From the NCBI GenBank assembly GCA_019118245.1, contig DWZJ01000018.1, positions 1 to 33,319 of the forward strand: a stretch of 33,319 nt of DNA. Direction: 5' to 3'. Both the position numbers and the translations under genes were made by a program. Positions 1 to 6,934 of this stretch are shown here, piece after piece; positions within the stretch are counted from its first letter, which is position 1; every line of letters starts with the position of its first letter. This DNA comes from Candidatus Oscillibacter excrementigallinarum (GTDB taxonomy: Bacteria > Bacillota > Clostridia > Oscillospirales > Oscillospiraceae). The notes below the pieces were generated by a model, which had not been told where the DNA came from, searched no databases, and was given only the letters and a program-made list of their open reading frames with translations.

Positions 1-270
1 GTGGCCGCAGGCGTGCATCTTCCCAGGGTGGGCGGAGGCGTAGGGCAGGCCCGTGGCCTCGGTGACCGGCAGGGCGTCCAGCTCCGCCCGGAAGGCCACG
101 GCGTCGCTCTTCCCCGCGTCGAACCACGCGCAGACGCTGCCGGTGATGGGCGAGAACACCCGGCAGGGCAGCGGGGCCAAGATGCGCTGGACCAGCTGGA
201 CCGTCTCCGGCAGCTGGTTATCCAGCTCCGGGATGCGGTGCAGGGCGCGGCGGTGATCGACGACGGACAT
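1..270 (-). CDS. M20-family amidohydrolase, N-terminal 90 codons (probable N-acetyl-diaminopimelate deacetylase)
   Basis: This is the start of a gene that runs off the left edge. The visible 90 residues open with a HRIPEL segment and include a FRAELDALPV segment. They end in GKMHACGH, the metal-binding histidine motif of the M20D amidohydrolases. The start ATG at 268-270 follows GGAGG with 8 bases between. M20D enzymes remove acyl groups from amino acids. Because the gene is divergent from a dapA-dapB-dapH operon, and DapH makes an N-acetylated intermediate, the best guess is N-acetyl-diaminopimelate deacetylase of the acetyl branch of lysine synthesis. That role is inferred from context. An indole-acetyl-amino-acid or hippurate hydrolase of the same family cannot be excluded from this fragment. 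Confidence 0.85.
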   Translation of the reverse strand, partial: MSVVDHRRALHRIPELDNQLPETVQLVQRILAPLPCRVFSPITGSVCAWFDAGKSDAVAFRAELDALPVTEATGLPYASAHPGKMHACGH

Positions 271-313
271 GGACAAGACCTCCCCTTTTTCATCAGATGG
301 CATTCGTAAGCAT

Positions 314-325
314 ATCATAGCACAG
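314..325 (-). promoter_or_regulatory. Extended -10 promoter for the M20 amidohydrolase
   Basis: On the reverse strand an extended -10 element, TGCTATGAT, lies about 45 bases upstream of the start codon. No good -35 hexamer is seen 16-18 bases upstream, so the call rests on the extended -10 alone. Confidence 0.5.
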
Positions 326-415
326 TCTGGGCGGGGAGAACAGGGGGCGGCGGATTTTTCGTCCCTTTCGACAAGGCGGCGGCCGGCGGACAGGCGGTTT
401 TTTTCATTTTTCCTC

Positions 416-444
416 TTGCCAACCTGGAAAAGAGATGGTATGAT
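416..444 (+). promoter_or_regulatory. Promoter of the dapA-dapB-dapH operon
   Basis: TTGCCA (416-421) and TATGAT (439-444) are separated by 17 bases. A TG one base before the -10 makes it an extended -10. Transcription would start about 10 bases before the lysine riboswitch. Confidence 0.75.
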
Positions 445-454
445 ACCAAAAAAT

Positions 455-616
455 GAGATAGAGGCGCGGATGCGACGAGTCCACGGGAGCCGACGGGCAG
501 AGATCGTGGAGGAGGCAAGTCCGCCGAACTCCCTGTTCAGGTATGGGCAGGGGGTGGGCCCGCGGGGAATACCCACGGGACTGTCCGCGGAGAGTGCTCC
601 GCGGGGGCGCTATCCG
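455..616 (+). promoter_or_regulatory. Lysine riboswitch (L box)
   Basis: The segment has the conserved landmarks of the lysine aptamer in order. These are GATAGAGGCGCG at the 5' side, GACGAGT, an AGGAGGCAAGTCCGCCGAAC segment, ACTGTCCGCGGAGAGTGCTCCGCGG, and a closing GGCGCTATC. The closing P1 helix pairs GATAG (457-461) with CTATC (610-614). A rho-independent terminator follows at 666-698. This is the usual arrangement in which bound lysine favours early termination and shuts off the diaminopimelate genes. The recognition is by eye from known L-box sequences. A covariance-model scan would confirm the exact ends. Confidence 0.9.
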
Positions 617-665
617 CTTACAGGGAACTCCGCTTTTTGTTGTATGGCAAGGGCGCGAAAGAGCT

Positions 666-698
666 GTCGGTAGGGGGCGTGTCTCTACCGACTTTTTT
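666..698 (+). terminator. Regulatory terminator of the lysine riboswitch
   Basis: A perfect 8-bp stem GTCGGTAG/CTACCGAC with an 11-base loop is followed by six T residues (693-698). It lies between the aptamer and dapA, so it is the likely expression platform rather than the end of a gene. Confidence 0.85.
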
Positions 699-742
699 GT
701 TGCTTCAACCAACGGACAAAAAGAAAGACGGAGGACACTCAC

Positions 743-1630
743 ATGAAATTCGAACATCTGCAGGGATCCATTGTTGCCATGGTCACCCCGTTCCGCGAGG
801 ACGGCAGCGTCAGCTTCGACGTGCTGACGGAGCTGCTGGAGCGGCAGATCGCCGCCGGCACCGACGGCATCCTGACCCTGGGCACCACCGGCGAATACTC
901 CACCATGAGCCACGAGGAGGACGCTGCCGTGGTGGAGCACACCATCCGGGTGGTGGACGGCCGGGTGCCGGTGATGGTGGGCAGCGGCTCCAACTGCACC
1001 GCCACCCAGATCGAGAAGAGCAGGCTGTACCAGTCCATGGGGGCGGATGCCCTGCTGCTGATCGCCCCCTACTACAACAAGGCCAACGCGGAGGGCATGT
1101 ACCGCCACTTCGCCGAGACGGCGGACGCCGTGGACATCCCCTGTATCCTCTACAACGTCCCCGGCCGCACCGGGTGCTCCATCCCCGTGCCCGTGGTGGA
1201 GCGGCTGGCGAAGCATCCCAACATCGCCGGCATCAAGGAGGCCAGCGGCGACATGTCCTACGCCATGAAGATCGCCCGCTGCGCGGGGCCGGACTTCGCC
1301 CTGTACTCCGGCAACGACGACATCACCGTGCCCATCCTCAGCATCGGCGGCAGCGGCGTCATCTCCGTCTACGCCAACGTGATGCCCGCCATGTGCCACC
1401 AGATCGTGGCGGACTGGCTGGGCGGTGACCATGCCCAGGCCCTGGAGAACCACCTGAAGTACCTGCAGCTGATGAACGACCTGTTCCTGGAGGTGAACCC
1501 CATCCCGGTGAAGGCCGCCATGAACATGCTGGGCCTGAACGTGGGTCCCATGCGGCTGCCCCTGTGTGAGATGGGCGAGGCCAACGCCGCGACCCTCCGC
1601 CGGACGATGGAGGAGGCGGGGCTGCTGTGA
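743..1630 (+). CDS. dapA: 4-hydroxy-tetrahydrodipicolinate synthase
   Basis: Condenses pyruvate with aspartate semialdehyde, the first committed step of lysine and diaminopimelate synthesis, in the cytoplasm. The 295-residue product has the usual family length. It keeps the whole DHDPS active site: Thr48-Thr49 in GTTGE, Tyr111 in APYYNKA, Tyr137 in LYNVPGRTG, the substrate-binding Arg142, and Schiff-base Lys165 in GIKEASGD. The arginine separates true DHDPS from related aldolases and is absent from the paralogue at 4220-5113. The gene is first in an operon with dapB and dapH, and its stop overlaps the dapB start by four bases. A lysine riboswitch with a terminator lies just upstream, so expression should fall when lysine is abundant. 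Confidence 0.97.
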   Translation: MKFEHLQGSIVAMVTPFREDGSVSFDVLTELLERQIAAGTDGILTLGTTGEYSTMSHEEDAAVVEHTIRVVDGRVPVMVGSGSNCTATQIEKSRLYQSMGADALLLIAPYYNKANAEGMYRHFAETADAVDIPCILYNVPGRTGCSIPVPVVERLAKHPNIAGIKEASGDMSYAMKIARCAGPDFALYSGNDDITVPILSIGGSGVISVYANVMPAMCHQIVADWLGGDHAQALENHLKYLQLMNDLFLEVNPIPVKAAMNMLGLNVGPMRLPLCEMGEANAATLRRTMEEAGLL

Positions 1631-2346
1631 GGATCGTGCTGATCGGCCGGGGCAAAATGGGCACCCTGATCCGGGAGACTGCCGCTGCCGCCGGGGACGA
1701 GATCGAGGCGGCCTTCGGCCATGACGACCTGGACCAGCTGGGCCGCCTGGGGAAGGCGGCGGACGTGGTGATGGACTTCTCCCGCCCCGCCGCCCTGCCG
1801 GAGATCGCCTCCTACGTCCGCCGGACGGGGACGCCCCTGCTCTCCGGCACCACCGGGTACACCGAGGCGGAGAAGGCGTCCCTGGCCGCCCTGGGCGCCG
1901 CGGCGCCGGTGCTGTGGAGCGCCAACTACTCCCTGGGGGTGGCGGTGCTGGCCCGGGCATTGCAGGTGATCGCCCCGGTGCTCCGGCCAGACTTTGACAT
2001 CGAGATCACCGAGACCCACCACAACCAGAAGGCGGACGCCCCCAGCGGCACCGCCAAGCTCCTGCTGGAGGCCATAGACCCCCAGCACCGCCTGCGGCCG
2101 GTGTACGGCCGGGAGGGCAATGTGGGGAAGCGGGAGAAGAACGAGGTGGGCATCCACGCCCTGCGGGGCGGCACCGTGGCCGGGACCCACACCGTCCACT
2201 TCTTCGGCCCGGACGAGGAGCTGGAGCTGACCCACCGGGCCGCCAGCCGCCAGATCTTTGTGAATGGTGCCCTGCACATGGCCCGGCTGCTGCCGGGACG
2301 GCCCAACGGGGTCTACGACCTGCAGAAAATCTTGTTTGGAGAGTGA
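1627..2346 (+). CDS. dapB: 4-hydroxy-tetrahydrodipicolinate reductase
   Basis: Reduces the DapA product to tetrahydrodipicolinate with NAD(P)H. The 239-residue protein begins with a Rossmann loop, GRGKMG (residues 7-12). The catalytic segment is [15 protein letters not shown], with His131, His132 and Lys135 where E. coli DapB has its catalytic histidine pair and lysine. At about 240 residues it is shorter than the 270-residue proteobacterial form and matches the short Clostridial type. Start choice: the GTG at 1627 overlaps the dapA stop (GTGA), which implies translational coupling. No better start lies nearby. The 3' end runs into the ribosome site of dapH. Confidence 0.95.
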   Translation: MRIVLIGRGKMGTLIRETAAAAGDEIEAAFGHDDLDQLGRLGKAADVVMDFSRPAALPEIASYVRRTGTPLLSGTTGYTEAEKASLAALGAAAPVLWSANYSLGVAVLARALQVIAPVLRPDFDIEITETHHNQKADAPSGTAKLLLEAIDPQHRLRPVYGREGNVGKREKNEVGIHALRGGTVAGTHTVHFFGPDEELELTHRAASRQIFVNGALHMARLLPGRPNGVYDLQKILFGE

Positions 2347-2348
2347 CT

Positions 2349-3044
2349 ATGAACGCCCAGGAGATCATCGACTATATCGCGTCTTCCCCCAAAAAGACGC
2401 CTGTCAAACTCTATGTAAACGTATCCGCCCCCGTGGATTTCGGCTCTGCCAAAGTGTTCGGTGAGGGGTCCAGCCGCGTCGTCTTCGGCGACTGGGGGTC
2501 GCTGGCCCCCATTCTGGAGGCCAACCGGGAGAGGATCACGGACCTGGTGGTGGAGAACGACCGCCGCAACTCCGGCGTGCCCCTGCTGGACCTGAAGGAC
2601 ATCCCGGCCCGGATCGAGCCCGGTGCCATCATCCGGGAGCAGGTGACCATCGGGGAGAACGCCGTCATCATGATGGGCGCCATCCTGAACATCGGCGCCG
2701 TGGTGGGCAGGCGCACCATGATCGACATGGGCGCGGTCCTGGGCGGCCGGGCCACGGTGGGCGACGACTGCCACATCGGCGCCGGGGCCGTGCTGGCCGG
2801 GGTGGTGGAGCCCGCCTCCGCCACGCCGGTCATCGTGGAGGACGGCGTCCTGGTGGGCGCCAACGCCGTGGTGATCGAGGGGGTGCGGATCGGCGCCGGG
2901 GCCGTGGTGGCCGCCGGGGCCGTGGTGACGGAGGATGTGCCCTCCAATGCGGTGGTGGCCGGCACCCCCGCCCGGATCATCAAGATGAAGGACGCCCAGA
3001 CCACCGGCAAGACCGCTCTGGTGGACGCCCTGCGCAGCCTTTGA
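2349..3044 (+). CDS. dapH: Tetrahydrodipicolinate N-acetyltransferase
   Basis: Acetylates tetrahydrodipicolinate using acetyl-CoA, in the acetyl branch of diaminopimelate synthesis known from Bacillus. The protein has an N-terminal helical part, the [17 protein letters not shown] segment typical of DapH, and then left-handed beta-helix hexapeptide repeats (about residues 85-210; [18 protein letters not shown] and similar). The sequence closely follows B. subtilis DapH throughout its 231 residues. The ATG at 2349 is chosen because GGAGAG lies five bases upstream. A GTG at 2343 is in frame but overlaps that site. The gene ends the operon at a strong terminator. The divergent M20 enzyme would remove the acetyl group later in the pathway. 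Confidence 0.95.
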   Translation: MNAQEIIDYIASSPKKTPVKLYVNVSAPVDFGSAKVFGEGSSRVVFGDWGSLAPILEANRERITDLVVENDRRNSGVPLLDLKDIPARIEPGAIIREQVTIGENAVIMMGAILNIGAVVGRRTMIDMGAVLGGRATVGDDCHIGAGAVLAGVVEPASATPVIVEDGVLVGANAVVIEGVRIGAGAVVAAGAVVTEDVPSNAVVAGTPARIIKMKDAQTTGKTALVDALRSL

Positions 3045-3050
3045 GGGAAA

Positions 3051-3087
3051 AGAGGTCCCGCAGAACGTCTCTGCGGGACCTCTTTTT
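3051..3087 (+). terminator. Terminator of the dap operon
   Basis: A perfect 14-bp stem (3051-3064 with 3070-3083) and a five-base loop run into a T tract. It starts seven bases after the dapH stop. Confidence 0.95.
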
Positions 3088-3142
3088 ATCAGGACGTCAA
3101 AATTTAGGACAAAAATTTGGCGGCCGCCGTCCCTGGTTTTGA

Positions 3143-3171
3143 TTGCCTGGAACAGCACCTTGTGATATGGT
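3143..3171 (+). promoter_or_regulatory. Promoter of the MBL-fold gene
   Basis: TTGCCT (3143-3148), a 17-base spacer and TATGGT (3166-3171), with TG one base upstream of the -10 (extended -10). Confidence 0.6.
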
Positions 3172-3201
3172 ATTAGCAACCATCGAACAGGGGGGCTGGA
3201 T

Positions 3202-4152
3202 ATGCTGGTACTGGACTTTATCAACGTGGGCAACGGCGATTCCATCCTGGTCCGGGAGATGGAGGGAGAACAGCTGCGCTTTTCCATGCTGGTGGATTGC
3301 GGCCATGACAGCCTGGAGCGGGACGACCACCCGCCGGTGGAGGACCCCCGCTCCCGCCGGATCTACGCCGGGGACTTTTTGAAGGCGCGCGGCGTGGCCC
3401 ACCTGGACGTGCTGCTGATCACCCACTTCCACCGGGACCACATCGGCGGCCTGGGCCGGGTGCTGGAGGCCGTCACCGTGGGCGAGCTGCTGACCCCCTA
3501 CGCGCCCCCCGCCGATGCCGGCCCTCTGGACCCGGACGGGGACAACGGCCTGCCCAAGGCCGCCCGGAACGTGCTGCGGTGCATGGACCTGTACGCCGGC
3601 CCCCTGCGGACGTACCGGCACCGCATCCAGCGGGTGACAGAGCTGCCGGGGGACCGGATGGAGCGCCTCCGGCTGACAGACGACCTGACCATGGACATCC
3701 TGTTCGGCGAGCCCGCCCTGTACCCCCGGCAGCGGGCGGTGTACGGCGCCGCCTTCCGGGGAGAGCGGAACGGCTATGACCTGATCCACTGGGGCAAGTC
3801 CATGAACGTGTCCAGCCTGCGCCAGCGGCTGTACTACCACGGGCGGGAGATCGTGCTGGGCGGCGACGCCTACGCCCACATGTGGGAGACGGAGACCGCA
3901 ACCCCCTGTGACATTTTGAAGGTGCCCCACCACGCCTCCCTGTCCTCCACCACCCGGAAGCTGCTGCGGCTGCTCCGGCCCAGGACCGCCGTGGTCTGCG
4001 TGGCCGCCGGCCGTCCGGACGAGCGGCCCCACCCCTACATCGTCTCCCTGCTGAAAGAGTTCACGGCGGACCTGCACTTCACCGACGCGGTGAACATCCC
4101 CGGCCTGGTGGAGCCGGCGTTCCATGAATCCGTCCACCTGGAGCTGCCGTAA
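3202..4152 (+). CDS. ComEC/Rec2-like metallo-beta-lactamase-fold hydrolase, stand-alone
   Basis: A 316-residue soluble protein that opens with LDFINVGNGDSILV, the signature start of the ComEC-type MBL domain. It carries the metal motif THFHRDHIGG (His75, His77, Asp79, His80). Later ligands are suggested by GGDAYAHMW (about residue 220) and VPHHAS (about residue 235). It has no signal peptide and none of the competence-channel membrane segments of full ComEC. It is therefore a free-standing hydrolase domain, possibly acting on nucleic acid or another phosphodiester. The substrate cannot be told from sequence. The start ATG follows a GGGGGG ribosome site. It has its own promoter and terminator, so it appears monocistronic. 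Confidence 0.85.
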   Translation: MLVLDFINVGNGDSILVREMEGEQLRFSMLVDCGHDSLERDDHPPVEDPRSRRIYAGDFLKARGVAHLDVLLITHFHRDHIGGLGRVLEAVTVGELLTPYAPPADAGPLDPDGDNGLPKAARNVLRCMDLYAGPLRTYRHRIQRVTELPGDRMERLRLTDDLTMDILFGEPALYPRQRAVYGAAFRGERNGYDLIHWGKSMNVSSLRQRLYYHGREIVLGGDAYAHMWETETATPCDILKVPHHASLSSTTRKLLRLLRPRTAVVCVAAGRPDERPHPYIVSLLKEFTADLHFTDAVNIPGLVEPAFHESVHLELP

Positions 4153-4171
4153 GGCGCCGGTCTGACAAAAG

Positions 4172-4208
4172 AGCCCCGCCGCTGGCCATTGGCCAGCGGC
4201 GGGGCTTT
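4172..4208. terminator. Bidirectional terminator between convergent genes
   Basis: A perfect 16-bp GC-rich stem (4172-4187 with 4191-4206) and a three-base loop. A short T tract follows on the forward side and AAAA flanks the other arm, so it can serve both the MBL gene and the converging DapA-like gene. Confidence 0.9.
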
Positions 4209-4219
4209 CTGCATGGGCG

Positions 4220-5113
4220 TTACTGGATGCCCTCCCGGTTCAGCAGCTCCAGGATCCTGGCGTCGTCCTCCACTGTGGCGCTGGGCATGGGGAAGGTGCC
4301 CACGCTGGTGGCGGCGATGCCACGGAGGCGGCAGGCCTCCTTGATGACGGGCAGGAAGGGGCTGCGGACGGTGTACAGGTCCATCAGCCGGTCGATGATC
4401 TGCTGGCCCTTGGCGATGCCGGCCAGGTCGTTCTCCCGGAAGGCCCGGACCCAGGCGGTGCAGACCTCCGGCACCACGTTGCTGAGGGCGCCGATGCAGC
4501 CGTCGCCGCCGGAGAGCACGTTGTGGGCGAAGTTGTCGTCAAAGCCGGAGTAGATCTCGAACTGGGGAATGTGGGACTTGACCACCTTGATGAGCTCCCG
4601 GGTGTGGTCCATGCCGGAGACGGTGTCCTTCATGCCCACGATGTTGGGGTGGATCTTGGCCAGGGCCAGCACGGTCTCCGGGGGGATGGTGTAGCCGGTG
4701 TTGTCCGGGAAGTTGTAGATGTAGATGTCGCCGTGGATCTGCTGGGCCAGCCGGTCATAGTATTGCAGCAGGGCGGCGGCGCCGAAGTGGAAGTAGTAGG
4801 GGGGCAGGATCATGACGGCGTCGGCCCCCGCGTCCAGGCAGAAGTTGGAGAAGCTGACGATCTCGTCCGCCACCATGTGGCTGGTGCCGATGATCAGCTT
4901 CACCCGGTGATCGATCGTCTCGATGGCGAACTTGGCCATCTCCCGGCGCTGGTCCATGGGCATGGCGAAGAACTCGCTGCTGCTGCCCTCCACCAGGATG
5001 CCGTCCACGCCCTGGTCGATCAGGTTGTTGAAAAGCCGCTCCTGGCTCACCAGGTCCAGGGAGCCGTCCTCGTTGAAGAGGGTGATGGCCGGCGTCAGAT
5101 ATGCTGCGTTCAT
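4220..5113 (-). CDS. DHDPS/N-acetylneuraminate lyase superfamily aldolase (probable 2-keto-3-deoxy sugar-acid aldolase)
   Basis: A 297-residue class I aldolase with the DapA fold. Tyr133 in IYIYNFP and Schiff-base Lys162 in GMKDTVSG are present. The residues that define real DHDPS have changed: the Thr-Thr pair is replaced by GSSSE (43-47), and the substrate arginine after YNxP is Asn138. It is therefore unlikely to be a second lysine enzyme. Members of this superfamily cleave 2-keto-3-deoxy sugar acids or sialic acid to pyruvate plus an aldehyde. The neighbouring permease, dehydratases and dehydrogenase favour a sugar-acid substrate, which is inference. The start at 5113 follows AAGGAGG. It has its own promoter at 5213-5240, next to a mobile insertion. 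Confidence 0.85.
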   Translation of the reverse strand: MNAAYLTPAITLFNEDGSLDLVSQERLFNNLIDQGVDGILVEGSSSEFFAMPMDQRREMAKFAIETIDHRVKLIIGTSHMVADEIVSFSNFCLDAGADAVMILPPYYFHFGAAALLQYYDRLAQQIHGDIYIYNFPDNTGYTIPPETVLALAKIHPNIVGMKDTVSGMDHTRELIKVVKSHIPQFEIYSGFDDNFAHNVLSGGDGCIGALSNVVPEVCTAWVRAFRENDLAGIAKGQQIIDRLMDLYTVRSPFLPVIKEACRLRGIAATSVGTFPMPSATVEDDARILELLNREGIQ

Positions 5114-5212
5114 AGAAAATCCTCCTTGCGGTGCCGGGAAACCGGGGCCTTACCTCCGCCTGCGCTTCCCTCAAGATGCGTGCGCTGCCGCAAATGGCGG
5201 CAAAACACGAAC

Positions 5213-5240
5213 AGTATAACAGAATGGCGGCGGATGTCAA
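5213..5240 (-). promoter_or_regulatory. Promoter of the DapA-like aldolase gene
   Basis: On the reverse strand a perfect TTGACA (5235-5240) and TATACT (5213-5218) are separated by 16 bases. The inserted element begins only 8-16 bases upstream of the -35. The roughly 100-base leader holds no obvious riboswitch. Confidence 0.75.
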
Positions 5241-5256
5241 GGGTGGATCTGCCGGG

Positions 5257-5280
5257 TCCCTTTTTAAGATAAGTAGTGAT
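5257..5280 (+). repeat. Left terminal inverted repeat
   Basis: A 24-bp repeat, perfect inverse of 5920-5943. Identity stops at 5281. Confidence 0.85.
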
Positions 5281-5353
5281 AAACCAAACTCCGTCGGTTT
5301 CACCAACGAACAGTCTATAACCATCAAGGGCTGGGCGGATAGTTTATTATGCT

Positions 5354-5382
5354 TTGCGTAAAACATTTTTGTATTTTATAAT
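5354..5382 (+). promoter_or_regulatory. Promoter inside the inserted element
   Basis: TTGCGT (5354-5359), a 17-base spacer and a perfect TATAAT (5377-5382). It drives the lipoprotein gene. Confidence 0.75.
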
Positions 5383-5454
5383 GATTAAAAGAAACATCAC
5401 AGAAAATTTTGCGTCTATATGGGTAAGAACTTATTGCAAAGGAGGGTATATACT

Positions 5455-5793
5455 GTGAAAAAGGCTGTAGCAGCAATATTGACACTGATTTCTGTGTGTG
5501 GATTTGTCGGTTGCACTGCGACGGGTACAGAAACGGACTATCCAGCGGCAATGATGGTAAATGGCGAAATCTACGTATTAACCTCAGATCCAATGCCGGG
5601 AGAAGTAGATGAGAGTGCAATTATCGGATACACTTCCTCTTATACTGACACGTTTCCGCAGCAGGACGGGGAAACGAATTTCAACCGGGAGTTAGAAATG
5701 CCCTATGCAGAGGTAGACGGTGGAATAGCGGTGTTATATGACAACGAATGGCGGTTATGTATACCAGAGGAGTTGACCCGAACAGGAACATGA
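5455..5793 (+). CDS. Small lipoprotein of unknown function, cargo of the inserted element
   Basis: A 112-residue product with a short basic N terminus, a hydrophobic stretch and a lipobox-like FVGC (Cys20). This predicts export and lipid anchoring on the outer face of the membrane. The mature part is acidic, with no motif I can tie to an activity. The segment MVNGEIYVL followed by EVDESAIIGYTSS resembles small Clostridial lipoproteins that I recall only as hypothetical. The GTG at 5455 is the start because AAGGAGG lies eight bases upstream. An ATG at 5419 is in frame but has no ribosome site and would bury the signal peptide. Codon use is AT-rich and unlike the neighbours, in keeping with transfer. 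The gene has its own promoter and terminator between the inverted repeats. Confidence 0.8.
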   Translation: MKKAVAAILTLISVCGFVGCTATGTETDYPAAMMVNGEIYVLTSDPMPGEVDESAIIGYTSSYTDTFPQQDGETNFNRELEMPYAEVDGGIAVLYDNEWRLCIPEELTRTGT

Positions 5794-5806
5794 GACAACA
5801 GATTAC

Positions 5807-5839
5807 AAGGGTAGTCGAGCAAATCGACTGCCCTTTTTT
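5807..5839 (+). terminator. Terminator of the lipoprotein gene
   Basis: GGGTAGTCGA pairs with TCGACTGCCC (one G-T pair) across a five-base loop, followed by six T residues. Confidence 0.9.
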
Positions 5840-5919
5840 CATGTCTGCGGTCAGAGAGGAATTTTAATAAGCCGTCTGGATTTTCGTCGAATTGACGGAA
5901 TTTTTCAATTTTCCGTGAA

Positions 5920-5943
5920 ATCACTACTTATCTTAAAAAGGGA
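5920..5943 (-). repeat. Right terminal inverted repeat
   Basis: A 24-bp repeat, perfect inverse of 5257-5280, followed by G and then the second copy of TCTGCCGGG. Confidence 0.85.
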
Positions 5944-5973
5944 GTCTGCCGGGTCCCGCCTCTTTTTCCGGGC

Positions 5974-6011
5974 AGAAAAGAAGAGGACCGCTCCCCCGAA
6001 GGGGAGCGGCC
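5974..6011 (-). terminator. Terminator of the reverse-strand sugar-acid operon
   Basis: CCGCTCCCC (5988-5996) pairs with GGGGAGCGG (6001-6009) over a four-base loop. Reading on the reverse strand it is followed by a pyrimidine-rich TCCTCTTCTTTT. Confidence 0.7.
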
Positions 6012-6041
6012 CACAGGCGCAGGTCAGACGGAGGCGTTTGC

Positions 6042-6830
6042 TTACTTGGCAAAGGCGTCCACGTCGGCCTTGGCGGCCTGCATGAAAATGTAGGTGTCGC
6101 AGGCGTAGCCGATGAACTTCACGCCCAGGTCGCGCCACTTTTTGCCGCCCTCCACGGTGTCGGCGAAGCAGCCCAGCTTCACGCCCTTGGCGTTGGCCTT
6201 GGCGATGATGCCCTTGATGCACTCCACCACCTCGGGGTGGTCGATCTCGCCCACGTGGCCCAGGGAGCTGGACAGGTCATAGGGCCCCACGAACACCACG
6301 TCGATGCCGGGCACGTCCAGGATCTCGTCCAGGTTCTCCACGGCCTTCTTGCCCTCGGCCTGCAGGATCACCACGGTGTCCTGGGCCTTGGAGAAGTACT
6401 CGCTGCCGGGGACGGCGCCGAAGCCCGCGGACCGGACGAACCGGCAGGTGCCCCGGGTGCCCGCGGGGGAGAACTTGGCGGCGGACACGGCGGCCCGGGC
6501 CTGCTCGGCGGTGTCGATCTGGGGGATCATCACGGCACCGGCGCCCACGTCCAGGGCCTGGTCGATCCAGATGTCGCTGCCCCGGGGGACCCGGACCACC
6601 GGGCACACGCCCGCCACGTTGGCGGCGCGGATCAGGTTGGGCAGGGTCTGGAAGGTGGTGGTGCCGTGCTCCATGTCCAGCAGCACGAAGTCATAGCCGG
6701 CGTAGCCGGCGGCCTCCACAAAAGCGGGGTCGGTGCCGATCATGAAGGGGCCCAGGGCGCCCTTGTCAGAGTCCATGGCGGCCTTGAACCGGGCCACGGA
6801 GTCCATGGTGGGCATATTGACAGAATACAT
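6042..6830 (-). CDS. HpcH/HpaI-family class II aldolase (2-dehydro-3-deoxy sugar-acid aldolase type)
   Basis: A 262-residue TIM-barrel aldolase. It has LDMEHG (His55 as catalytic base), Glu159 in ILQAEG and Asp185 in FVGPYDLSSSLG as metal ligands, and the pyruvate-binding SPAGTRGTCR segment. The spacing of His, Glu and Asp matches GarL-type 2-dehydro-3-deoxyglucarate aldolases to within a residue. It would split a 2-keto-3-deoxy acid to pyruvate and an aldehyde. The ATG ending at 6830 is preferred because AAAGG lies nine bases upstream. An in-frame ATG at 6839 directly abuts that site. It is the last gene of the operon gntP - dehydratase - SDR - aldolase. The exact substrate is unknown. Confidence 0.88.
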   Translation of the reverse strand: MYSVNMPTMDSVARFKAAMDSDKGALGPFMIGTDPAFVEAAGYAGYDFVLLDMEHGTTTFQTLPNLIRAANVAGVCPVVRVPRGSDIWIDQALDVGAGAVMIPQIDTAEQARAAVSAAKFSPAGTRGTCRFVRSAGFGAVPGSEYFSKAQDTVVILQAEGKKAVENLDEILDVPGIDVVFVGPYDLSSSLGHVGEIDHPEVVECIKGIIAKANAKGVKLGCFADTVEGGKKWRDLGVKFIGYACDTYIFMQAAKADVDAFAK

Positions 6831-6934
6831 GGTGATCATCCTTTCTTGGGAGCCCGCGGCATCCTGCCGCGCGGCTCTGATGTTCCAATTTTATCCCCTG
6901 GCGGCGGGCTTGTCAACCGGCAGCCGGGGACGGC

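Larger units (their letters stand above)
5257..5943. mobile_element. MITE-like element with 24-bp terminal inverted repeats carrying a lipoprotein gene
   Basis: Bases 5257-5280 and the reverse complement of 5920-5943 are identical over 24 bp. Both begin TCCCTTTTTAAGATAAG. Outside them lies the direct repeat TCTGCCGGG (5248-5256 and 5945-5953), offset by one G on the right. It extends to 13 bp if the TCCC of the left terminus is counted. This pattern of inverted ends within a short direct repeat is that of a transposed segment with target duplication. The interior is clearly AT-rich against GC-rich flanks. It carries its own promoter, a small lipoprotein gene and a terminator, but no transposase. 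It would therefore need an enzyme from elsewhere. The family is not one I recognise. Confidence 0.75.

Noticed and set aside
5419-5454. The ATG at 5419 as start of the lipoprotein.
   Set aside because: It has no ribosome site and would put charged residues before the signal peptide. The GTG at 5455 has an ideal site.
5248-5957. The possibility that the inverted repeats are a pair of terminators.
   Set aside because: The 24-bp identity is between sites 640 bp apart, not within a local hairpin. The direct repeats outside and the change in base composition fit an insertion better.
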